A stretch of DNA of 64,000 nucleotides, from the NCBI GenBank assembly GCA_030849465.1, contig JARVLF010000018.1, positions 558,001-622,000 on the forward strand, read 5' to 3'. Each line of letters begins with the position of its first letter. The stretch's first letter is position 1. The stretch comes from Moesziomyces globuligerus. Its lineage: Eukaryota > Basidiomycota > Ustilaginomycetes > Ustilaginales > Ustilaginaceae. A program made the position numbers and the translations under genes. Positions 30,736-38,876 of this stretch are shown here, in pieces. The notes beneath the pieces are model-generated. The model ran no database searches. It had not been told where the DNA came from and saw nothing but the letters and a program-made list of their open reading frames with translations.

Positions 30736-31593
30736 TCAGGGGGCGAGGCGGTCGATGGACCACTTGTCTTCGTTGGCGGGGGTCTTGGAGCTGATATCTC
30801 TGGTGTATCTGAAACGGTCGTGGAGGCGATTCGGTCTTCCGCACCAGAACTCGACCTCATCAGGCACGATCCTGTATCCGCCCCAGAACTCGGGAAGTGG
30901 GAGGTCGACCTTGCTCTCGTCGCCCTCCCACTTTGTCTGTGGGTCGAGGCCGGCGGAGCCGGGGACGTTGAACCTCTCTTCGACGTTTTTGACCTTGTTC
31001 TCGAGTTCGGTTCTGGAAGCGATTGTCGAGCTCTGCGGGGAAGCCCAGGCGCCGATTCTGCTGCCTAGTGGACGCGAGTCGTAATATGCCTTGCTCTCGT
31101 CTGGGCTGAGCTTCTCGACGCGGCCACAGACGCGGACGGAGCGGGAGATCTCCTTCCAGTAGAACGCCAGCGAGGCGTACGGGTTCGCTTCGAGCTCGCG
31201 GCCCTTGCGCGAGGCGTAGTTGGAGAAGAACTGAAAGCCGTGCGGATCGACCTTCTTGAGCAGCACGACGCGCGACGAGGGACGCGGAACACCGGACGAG
31301 GTATCGACCGTCGAGATCGTCATGGCCTCCGGTTCCGGTACGCCATTCTCGCCCGCGTGCTTGAGCCAGTTGTTGAACTGGACGATCGGACTGGCGGATA
31401 ACTCGTCGCGTTCGAGACCCGTGGTTTTGTACTGGTTGTGAGACGTGATCGCCGTGACGGCGCCGTCGGAAGACTGGACCGGCGCATCCATCGTGGCCGA
31501 GGTCGAGAGCGCGCGTGGAAGCGAGAGGCGCGGAACAGAACACAGAAGTCGCGGTAGGAAGCTGGTGGTGCGCGTGCGGGAGAGAGACTGCAT
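30736..31593 (-). CDS. PDX3: Pyridoxamine/pyridoxine 5'-phosphate oxidase
   Basis: A 285-residue FMN-dependent oxidase that makes pyridoxal 5'-phosphate (vitamin B6) from pyridoxamine or pyridoxine phosphate. Family landmarks: EPEAMTISTVDTSSGVPRPS then SRVVLLKKVD (FMN and substrate site), FFSNYASRKGRELEANPYAS, LAFYWKEISRSVRVCGRVEK, SRPLGSRIGAWASPQSS, and the C-terminal substrate-binding VEFWCGRPNRLHDRFRYTR. The first ATG (31593) adds 34 residues rich in Arg/Ser/Leu that resemble a mitochondrial targeting peptide. A second ATG (31491, MDAPVQSSDG) starts a version without it, which hints at dual localisation. The open frame upstream of 31593 has only TTG, so it is not used. Confidence 0.94.
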   Translation of the reverse strand: MQSLSRTRTTSFLPRLLCSVPRLSLPRALSTSATMDAPVQSSDGAVTAITSHNQYKTTGLERDELSASPIVQFNNWLKHAGENGVPEPEAMTISTVDTSSGVPRPSSRVVLLKKVDPHGFQFFSNYASRKGRELEANPYASLAFYWKEISRSVRVCGRVEKLSPDESKAYYDSRPLGSRIGAWASPQSSTIASRTELENKVKNVEERFNVPGSAGLDPQTKWEGDESKVDLPLPEFWGGYRIVPDEVEFWCGRPNRLHDRFRYTRDISSKTPANEDKWSIDRLAP

Positions 31594-32078
31594 CAAACCC
31601 AATCACACTCGACGCTCACGATCAAGTTGAGGTGGTGAAGGACGCAACGAGGGTGGAGCGGGAAGAAGAGTCGAGTCTTACCAAATCCATGGCTGCGCAC
31701 CGCGTCCGAACCGTTGAGAAAGTGCTCGTGCGCGAAATTTCCACCCTGCATCCTGCACGCCTCCACCTCGACTCACCCACGTCGAGTCAGGTCATGCACA
31801 TTTCTCAAAAGCTCATATCGCCCACCGAGCTCTCGAGGCCATGGTCCACTTTGCTCGGAAGTTCTACTTTCGTGCAGCGCAGCGCACCATAAGCATGGCA
31901 TGTCATTCGATGCGAACTGAAGGCTCGAATACGACTGGGGCGGGAAGGACGAGCAATGCAAACAAGCGGAGTTTGTGCACGGGGTGCGACTACACGGTAA
32001 CATAAGGGAGAAGAGGAGGAGCAATACAAAAGAGGAGAGCATGGTACAGGAAGGATGGGTGGAAGCGGAGCTGTCGGG
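31594..32078. other. Intergenic: PDX3 promoter and 3' end of the PPxY membrane-protein gene
   Basis: 485 bp without a supportable gene. Nothing distinctive seen. Confidence 0.4.
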
Positions 32079-33209
32079 TCAGATCCTGGGCGCGTCATCG
32101 TCGTGCGAGTGCCTGGTGAACCCCTTAGGCTTTGTGTCGTCGTCGTCGAGCTTGACGGTGACCTGAGAGTCTTTGGCGGCGTCGAGCTGCCTGCTGTCGC
32201 GCGCGTCCCTGTCTCTGCTGGTGGAGGCGCGGCCGCCGTATCCGTAGTCGGCTGCCGGGCTGATGGGGCTTTTGCGGTCGTCGTCAAAGTCGCCCTGCAT
32301 GTCGCCGCGCTCGTAACCGGGCAGATCGCGGTGGCCGTCGGTGCTGAGCGGAGGCGGAGGCGGGCCGGTGGGTGGCGCAAAGGCGCCATGCGGAGGCGGA
32401 GGATACGAGTAGGCCTGCGCTTGCGGGTCGTACGGACCAGAGGCGTACTGGTTGGCGTACTGGGCGCTGTATGGCTGCTGGTTGTTGCGACGGCCCCACC
32501 AGCCGCCGTTGGACTGGCGCTCGCGCACCGAGTCCGGGTTGCGCAGCTGACGCACAAAGGCGAAGCTGAACATGACGAAGGGGATGCCGAGCAGGATGGT
32601 GACGACGAGCCAGACGATCTCCCAGGTGGAGTCGTTCCTCCACGACGAGTTGCAGTAGTTCAGGGCGTCGGCGGCCGACATGACCGAGTTGCTGCCGCCG
32701 CCGGAGCCGAACCAACCCGAGCCGGACGAGCCGGGCGCTACGGCACCCGTGTTCCTGGTGACGCAGTCGTCGATGACTCTGCTCTTGTACGAGTAGTGTA
32801 CGAAGATGCTGAGCACCTCGCAAACGATGACGAGCACAAAGGCGGGCACGGTGAGGCGAGAGTAGAGCAGGGCGAGCTTGAGGTTGACCTTGAGGGCGGC
32901 AGCAAAGCCGATCACCTCGATGAGCGCAACAGCCAGGAGAAGAGCGCCGGTGACAATGTCGATGATGTTCATGACGCCATTGTTGCCCGAGTGATTGACG
33001 TCCTTGAAGTTGGAGATGGCAACAAGGAGGAGGTAGAGGAAGGTGCAGAAGGTGGTGACGAGCAGCACGGGTCGCAGCGAGTAAGGGTAGACCTTGCGGA
33101 TCACATTGGCGTATGCAGGAGGCGGACCGGAGTCCGGAGGTGGCCTGGTCTGGGTGTAGGTGGGGAGGTATGAGAGTTCCGGAACCTCCTGGTGGTCTCG
33201 AGGAGCCAT
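32079..33209 (-). CDS. Four-TM membrane protein with PPxY motif and Pro/Tyr-rich tail
   Basis: A 376-residue protein I cannot name. The N-terminus contains GPPPAYAN, a PPxY motif of the kind bound by WW domains of Nedd4/Rsp5 ubiquitin ligases. Four membrane helices follow: about 45-66 (LRPVLLVTTFCTFLYLLLVA), 80-105 (IIDIVTGALLLAVALIEVIG), 117-138 (TVPAFVLVIVCEVLSIFVHY) and 197-222 (IVWLVVTILLGIPFVMFSFA). The loop before TM4 has two cysteines and N-glycosylation sequons (CNSSWRNDST), consistent with an extracytoplasmic loop. The C-terminal 150 residues are hydrophilic, rich in Pro, Tyr, Gln and Asp, with a PPPPP tract. Probably a plasma-membrane or endosomal protein regulated by ubiquitination; this is inference. 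ATG 33209 is the only plausible start. Confidence 0.8.
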   Translation of the reverse strand: MAPRDHQEVPELSYLPTYTQTRPPPDSGPPPAYANVIRKVYPYSLRPVLLVTTFCTFLYLLLVAISNFKDVNHSGNNGVMNIIDIVTGALLLAVALIEVIGFAAALKVNLKLALLYSRLTVPAFVLVIVCEVLSIFVHYSYKSRVIDDCVTRNTGAVAPGSSGSGWFGSGGGSNSVMSAADALNYCNSSWRNDSTWEIVWLVVTILLGIPFVMFSFAFVRQLRNPDSVRERQSNGGWWGRRNNQQPYSAQYANQYASGPYDPQAQAYSYPPPPHGAFAPPTGPPPPPLSTDGHRDLPGYERGDMQGDFDDDRKSPISPAADYGYGGRASTSRDRDARDSRQLDAAKDSQVTVKLDDDDTKPKGFTRHSHDDDAPRI

Positions 33210-34253
33210 GGTGTACTAAGCCTGCGTGAGGAACACCGATGTTGTAGGTGGCGTGGGACGCGGAATGGAGAGGTCAACGACGAGATGCCTGTCTCGCAGC
33301 GGTATTTTCTCCTCCGCGACAGAGGATCGTGGGTTCGATCGTGGCAGCAGCGATGAGGAGGCGATGGTGAAGAGCAAAGGTAGGAGACAATAGCATTGAG
33401 AGGGAGCCATCAAAAAGCAATAGGGGTCCAAGCGGGCGGTCAAGAGAGCCTGAGAGCAAGCCCGCCTTGGCAGCGACGGAACTGCCGTCCGCGCGGCCTG
33501 CAGGCCACATTCACAGATTCTGAATCCGCCTCTGGCTGGCTGTAGGCTGGCTGTAGGCTGGCTGTAGGCTGTGGGCTGTGGGCTGTGCAGCCCTTTTCGG
33601 AAATCAGCCGTGCCGCGTCGTGCCGAATTGCTTGGCCCTGAGGGCGGGCCACTTTATCAGCTCGGCTCGATTTTCGCGCAGCCAAGTGTTACGCCGCTAT
33701 CTCTTCAACCCATCGCTATTTCCTGTCTGTGCACTAGCCGCGCTTGCCGCGCGCATGCACTCATCCGCGGCGAATCGCTGTCAAGATGGGCAGCACAGTC
33801 GAAAGGCGCTTGGATGCTTGCAACCCCGGAGAAGACGGCAAGCAAGCTTCTAAACGAGCGCTTGCTGCACCCTGAAGGTGGTCGTGCATGCTCGCGCGAC
33901 ATCCACCCCGCGGCTATCTGCATCCCAGCATTCGGACCTTGACGAGCTGCTTATCCCGGCTTCTGCCTCCTCCCCCGCAGCTGTGCGCCCCTTGGTCGCT
34001 GGTCTTCCGCGACGCAAGGTAGCGCCTGCACATGACTGTCTAGACGGGGCTATCCGCAAGAGCGAGTCGCGCCGAGTGCCCTGAGCCTTCTCGTCAGCGG
34101 TGTCACCGACCTAGTATATAGTCGCGGCCCCGCAGAGTCCTTGCTCGTGAAGCCACTCCCCTCCATACTCCCGCCCAGAACGTCTGCGGCTCGTCTTCCC
34201 GCCACGTCTCCTCTCCATCGGCTTCCAGCTGCATCCAAACGTGTTCCAGAGCA
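33210..34253. promoter_or_regulatory. Divergent promoter region with minisatellite and TATA-like box
   Basis: 1.04 kb with no gene seen. A short minisatellite lies at 33533-33588, and a TATA-like CTAGTATATA at 34111-34120 lies about 135 bp before the amidohydrolase ATG. A GGGTTCGATC near 33350 resembles a tRNA T-arm but does not fold. Confidence 0.5.
33533..33588. repeat. Minisatellite, GGCTGGCTGTA-type units
   Basis: Tandem GGCTGGCTGTA units degrade rightward to GGCTGTG units, roughly five copies in all. Confidence 0.85.
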
Positions 34254-35981
34254 ATGGCAGTCCAGCTGTTCAAGAATGCGCTCTTCTTCACCGCCCAGGC
34301 CGAGGAGCTTGCTCCCGCGTCTCTGCTCAAGCAGGACTACACCGACGCTTCGGCGATAAAGGACCGCTTCGCAGAGTGCATCGCCGTACAGGACGGCAAG
34401 CTCGCCTACGTCGGCAGCCTCTCCAGCCTCCCCCCTGAGCTGGCGGACAAGGCCGAGCACGTCGATCTCGGCGGCGGCAAGCTCGTCGTTCCCGGCTTCA
34501 TCGACGCCCACACGCATCTGCTCAACTTTGGCAACTCGCTCGACAAGGTCGACGTCGGCAAGTGCAAGAACCTCGCCCAGATCCAGCAGACGATCAAAGA
34601 GGCTGCCGAGGCCAAGCCGGATGCGCCACGCATCTTGGCCAGTGTGTGGATGCAGAACTCGACCGATGGCAAGGCGCTCGCATCCTGGCTCGACGACGTC
34701 GTACCGGATCGCCCGGTCTACGTCGAGTCGTTCGACCTGCACTCGCACTGGTGCAACACAGCTGCTCTCCGCGAGCTCGGCATCACCGACCAGACGCCCA
34801 ACCCCGAGGGCGGAGAGATCGTGCGAGATCCGGACACAGGCAAAGCTTCGGGCCTGCTGCTCGAGATGGCCAACATCATCTTTGTCTGGCCCAAGCTCGC
34901 CAGTCTCGCCACAAAAGAGGAGCAGGAGGCGAGCTTTCTGCGAGCATGCGACTCGTACCACCAGAGCGGTTTCACCGGAGGCATCGATATGGCGCTCGAT
35001 CCGCTCGCGCTCGATTGCATTCTGCGCGTAAAGGCAAAGATGAACGGCCGTCTGCCCATCCGCGTCGCTGCGCATTGGCTTGTGCGTCCCGAGTCGGACC
35101 TGGAGGAGTGTCTGAAGCAGGTCCGCCATGCCCACCAGCTACGCCAGCAACACAACGACGAGTGGTTCCGCATCGTCGGCATCAAGCTCGTCTGCGACGG
35201 CGTCATCGACAGCTGCACCGCCGCCCTTCAGGAGCCCTACTACAACAAGACCAACGCAGAGCTCATGTGGCCGCTTCCGCTGCTCTCCTCTACGGTTCAG
35301 TGTGCCGACTCGCTCGATCTGCAGGTGGCCATCCATGCCATCGGTGATCTCGCCGTCCATACCGCTGTCGAAGCCATCGCCTCGCTCGGCGACCAGCTCG
35401 CCGCAAAGGGTGTTTCCATCCGTGATCGTCGTCATCGCATCGAGCACCTCGAGCTGACCGATCCCAGGGATGTCGAGAAGCTCGGAAGGCTCGGCATCAC
35501 CGCTAGCATTCAGGGCGTCCACTGCGACCCGAGCATCATGGAGGGCTGGTGCAAGATGCTCGGCGACGAGTACAACCACGGCCGCTGCGCTCGCGCGTTT
35601 GCCTTCCGCGAATTCGTCGAAGCCGGCGCACCCATCGCGCTCGGATCCGACGCTCCGACCGCCCACCACTGGATCCTGCCCAATCTGTACACTGCGGTGA
35701 CCAGGCGCTCTGGCCGAGAGCCCGAGATGACGGAGAAGACCACGCCGCAGTTCGCCCTCCCGCTGGCAATGGCCATGGCAGCTGCCACGTACGGCGCTGC
35801 TCACAGCTGCAAGGCCGAGTCGTGGTCCGGTACGCTCGAGGCCGGGAAGAGCGCCGACTTTGTCGTACTCGACACGGATCTCTTCAGCGAGCATGGCGAC
35901 GGAGATAAGGAACAGACCATGCTTCGAACCAAGATCTTGCAAACCTGGCTTACAGGCACCAAAGTCTACCAGCGCCCATGA
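34254..35981 (+). CDS. YtcJ-type amidohydrolase (amidohydrolase family 3)
   Basis: A 575-residue metal-dependent hydrolase of amidohydrolase superfamily 3 (YtcJ-like, related to N-substituted formamide deformylases). The strand-1 metal motif is VPGFIDAHTHLLNFG (HxH). Later metal-site regions are present: SFDLHSHWCNTAALRELG, VAIHAIGDLAVHTAVEAI, HRIEHLELTD and IALGSDAPTAHHWILP (the conserved Asp). The C-terminal beta-sandwich return reads SGTLEAGKSADFVVLDTDLF. No signal peptide. The substrate is unknown; the family hydrolyses C-N bonds of amides and formamides. Single exon with ATG at 34254. It converges on a small possible secreted-peptide gene. Confidence 0.9.
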   Translation: MAVQLFKNALFFTAQAEELAPASLLKQDYTDASAIKDRFAECIAVQDGKLAYVGSLSSLPPELADKAEHVDLGGGKLVVPGFIDAHTHLLNFGNSLDKVDVGKCKNLAQIQQTIKEAAEAKPDAPRILASVWMQNSTDGKALASWLDDVVPDRPVYVESFDLHSHWCNTAALRELGITDQTPNPEGGEIVRDPDTGKASGLLLEMANIIFVWPKLASLATKEEQEASFLRACDSYHQSGFTGGIDMALDPLALDCILRVKAKMNGRLPIRVAAHWLVRPESDLEECLKQVRHAHQLRQQHNDEWFRIVGIKLVCDGVIDSCTAALQEPYYNKTNAELMWPLPLLSSTVQCADSLDLQVAIHAIGDLAVHTAVEAIASLGDQLAAKGVSIRDRRHRIEHLELTDPRDVEKLGRLGITASIQGVHCDPSIMEGWCKMLGDEYNHGRCARAFAFREFVEAGAPIALGSDAPTAHHWILPNLYTAVTRRSGREPEMTEKTTPQFALPLAMAMAAATYGAAHSCKAESWSGTLEAGKSADFVVLDTDLFSEHGDGDKEQTMLRTKILQTWLTGTKVYQRP

Positions 35982-36208
35982 CCACACTCCGACGCCGAAG
36001 CCGTTTCGGCACTCGCAGCAAGAAGAAACAAGTTTTTCCAGAAACACAGCACGGATACAAGGTTCGTAAACATGCATCGCAAGGTGGAAGGACATCAAAC
36101 AGCAAACAAGCAGACAGAGGGAACAGTCTTGTAGAGGAATCGCCAGCCCCAATCGTGATCCTGGCACCCTTGTGCGCTTGAAGAGTGTGCGTCGGAGGTG
36201 CTGTCGAG

Positions 36209-36275
36209 ACCGTGGCGTAGCGAAGCCTGACCGTGGCGTGGCGTTGCGTGGCATGGCGTGGCGTTGCGTGGCGTA
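36209..36275. repeat. Tandem GTGGCGT-type simple repeat
   Basis: Irregular tandem repeat built on GTGGCGTGGCGTTGC, in the 3' region shared by two convergent genes. Confidence 0.85.
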
Positions 36276-36299
36276 TGAATGGCTGAGCTCGGCTTAGCT

Positions 36300-36530
36300 T
36301 CACTTTCGCCCCCTGAGAGCCGAGGTGTCGTTCGGGTTGAAGCCGGATGCCAGGAGCGCCGGCACGATCGAGTAGCTGTCGTTCGAGGCCGAGGTCTGCA
36401 GCAGGTTGGGATCCGGGATCTGCTGGGCGAAGATGTCCTCGATCGGCTTGGGACGAGGGATGGGAGCGCCAAGAACGACGTGCGAGAGCATGACTCCCAT
36501 AGCACAGATGGTGGCAGCGGGAAACCTCAT
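36300..36530 (-). CDS. Possible small secreted peptide, 76 residues
   Basis: A short ATG-started frame. Its first 22 residues (MRFPAATICAMGVMLSHVVL then GAP) form a plausible signal peptide: a basic start, a hydrophobic core and a small-residue cleavage site. The predicted mature part, about 54 residues, is hydrophilic with PIPRPKPIEDIFAQQIPDPN, no cysteine and one NDS glycosylation sequon. I do not recognise it. Smut fungi carry many small secreted proteins, but cysteine-free short frames also arise by chance. No intron or TATA box confirms it. Confidence 0.4.
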   Translation of the reverse strand: MRFPAATICAMGVMLSHVVLGAPIPRPKPIEDIFAQQIPDPNLLQTSASNDSYSIVPALLASGFNPNDTSALRGRK

Positions 36531-38876
36531 ATCGTCGATCGCTCCGAGATGAACGTGCTTCGTGGAAGGATTCGGGATAATGCGACTCCGGGAAGAAAGA
36601 AGTTCTCAGGGCCTAGGACAACGCCACTGGCACTGCAGGAGATACTTGGGAAGGGGTACGCAAGGGGAGCAGAACGAGATGCCAACCAGCAGCGAGTGGG
36701 CCGGAGAGATAGAGTGGTTGTGGAGAGCAGAGGAGAGAGGTCTGGGCAAGGAGACGTTAAGGCCGTTAGGAAGGGACAATGAAGAGCGGTGGGTTAGATA
36801 CGGTAGATGGACTGGATGCTAGCGTGTATGTGATCCTGTCCTGGGGAAGCATGACCGATTGAGGAGAAAGCGGGGGCCGTATATGTACCTTTCATGCTCC
36901 TGCAAGGGAGTCGGTTCGAGATCCAAGCGGCTATCGTGGGAGCGTCATGGGGCGTGCACGTCGCAGCGAGAGAAACCGGCATGCTCTGTGGAGTGCGCCA
37001 TCCCAGCAGAGATTGCGCTGCCGTACCCACTCACAGGGGCCAGTGTGGGGCCCTTTTCGATCCGCCAGAATGTGTGTCCTCTCCTGCTCCAGTCGCTCGT
37101 TCCCATGATAGTTCCTGCAGGTCAGCCACTCTGCCCACCCATCTGCGTGCAGGTGAAGTGACCGCTTACAAGCGGTCCGGCCGGCATGCTGTTTGTGGCT
37201 AGGCGCATGCTGCACAGTCGAGCCGGTTCAGCCCACTGCGGAGGCGAAATGAGTGCCCAGAGCGGCTGCGCAGCGAGCCTCCATTCTCTGCGCTACCCGC
37301 AGCGCGTCAGATGAAGTGGGCTCACAAGCCGTCGGGTATGTGGGAGTTAGGCTCAGGCTCCCGCGTGACTTGGCTCCCGACTCATACATGTACCGGGCTT
37401 ATCGGCTCCTCAAATACCGGTAGCAGTCGTGATGTCACTCCTGCCAAGGATCGAGGCGATTAGCTTCGAGCGCCAAAATCGCCCTCGCCATCGATGGCGC
37501 GATCCACTATCGCCCGGCTCGATCGGATTCAGTCCAGACGGTATCGATCATGCCGCCGATGCCGACGCACACTCGACTTGCTAGCGCAGCCCTCACCGGT
37601 TGCCGGAGCCACCGATCAAGAATGGGAGCTCTGACCCCGCAGCCTTGGCGAGGACCATCGACATGCGTCGCAGCAATTTCCTCCCACCCACTGCCTCGTC
37701 GGGGTACAATAGACTTGGATGGAAAGCCGAGGAACGGGCTCTTTACGTAGCGAGTGCCGACGAGGGTGCACCGGGGCTGACTCTAGGTAAGCTGTGCACG
37801 AACGAACCTAACGCGGCCCGCTTGCACAACAACCTATCCTCATCGTCATTGCAGCAATTGCCGCTCCGGATGCTCTCGCGCCCCAGCCACGCTTCCGTCG
37901 GCAAATGCATCTCATCGGCATGGTGATCCGGCCAACTCGTCGGTCTTGGCTCGCTGCGCTTCGGACCTCTCGAATCTAGCTCAACCTCGTGTATTCCGTC
38001 CGATGCCATCACGTCCGCCCCGATCGCAGATCGAGCTTGACGCAACGACAAGGGCAGGAATGAGGGCACGTTTTCGCGGCTGTTCCGACCTTAATCTTAT
38101 TATTACACGTTGTTGTGCTGAACGGGGAGCAAGCTCGTGCCTTTAGCACTTTTGCCATTGTCTTCTTTTTGTCTAAGCTTCGATGTTGTCACACAAAGAG
38201 CATTGAGGCGCAGCGGCTTCATCCCACCCTTTTCGCAGGGGGAATGAATGCATCCCGACGTGCACAATGTGCTGGCAGCCGCCCAAGCTCTTGGCGTGGC
38301 TTTTCAGCATCCGTCTGGCCGGGTTTGCGCGGCTATAGAGCGGACCGATCTCCGCCCCCTAGAGCGGATCACTTTCGGGTAGACCAAGACAACGGTCCGG
38401 AGCACCCGCCCGAAGCGTTACTGGTGGGCAGATATCGGGCATGTGAGTGTGTCACTATTGTCTTGGTCACCAAGCAGGCAGCTACGCATTGTGTTGATCT
38501 GGAGCGTCATTGTCAGATACGCCGCGGTTGAGGGTCGCCGGTCCGGCCGGATCCTGCGGTCGGCACCGCTGCAAGCAGCGCGTGACCTCGAGTGCCGTGA
38601 TCGCCAGAACCCACAGGGCTGCAGGACCAAGCGCGCGGGAATCTCTTCGCGGTCATCGTGGATGCGCCAACGCGTGCGCCAACATTCCACAAGTGCCACC
38701 CACTTCCGCTGCAGGCGCCTCATTTGCGAACGCCTGAACAAGTCCGCCCCCGTAGTGGACGCGGCACCGGGTGCCTCTCTATTCACGTCACAGACCAAAG
38801 CTGTATCACGTGCAGAAGATGCATAAGCACGATGCTCCTGATCTGCTCCCTTGCCATTCTGACGATGCATGACGAT
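36531..38876. other. 2.3-kb gene-poor stretch
   Basis: The longest gene-free interval in the window. Composition is mixed, without the strong third-position C/G bias of real genes here. Short frames (for example 37600-37926 and 38115-38531) lack homology that I recognise and mostly lack ATG starts. I saw no transposon ends, tRNA or simple repeat of note. Confidence 0.45.

Noticed and set aside
33320..33370. tRNA-like GGGTTCGATC
   Set aside because: The bases around the apparent T-loop do not pair and no acceptor, D or anticodon stem can be formed.
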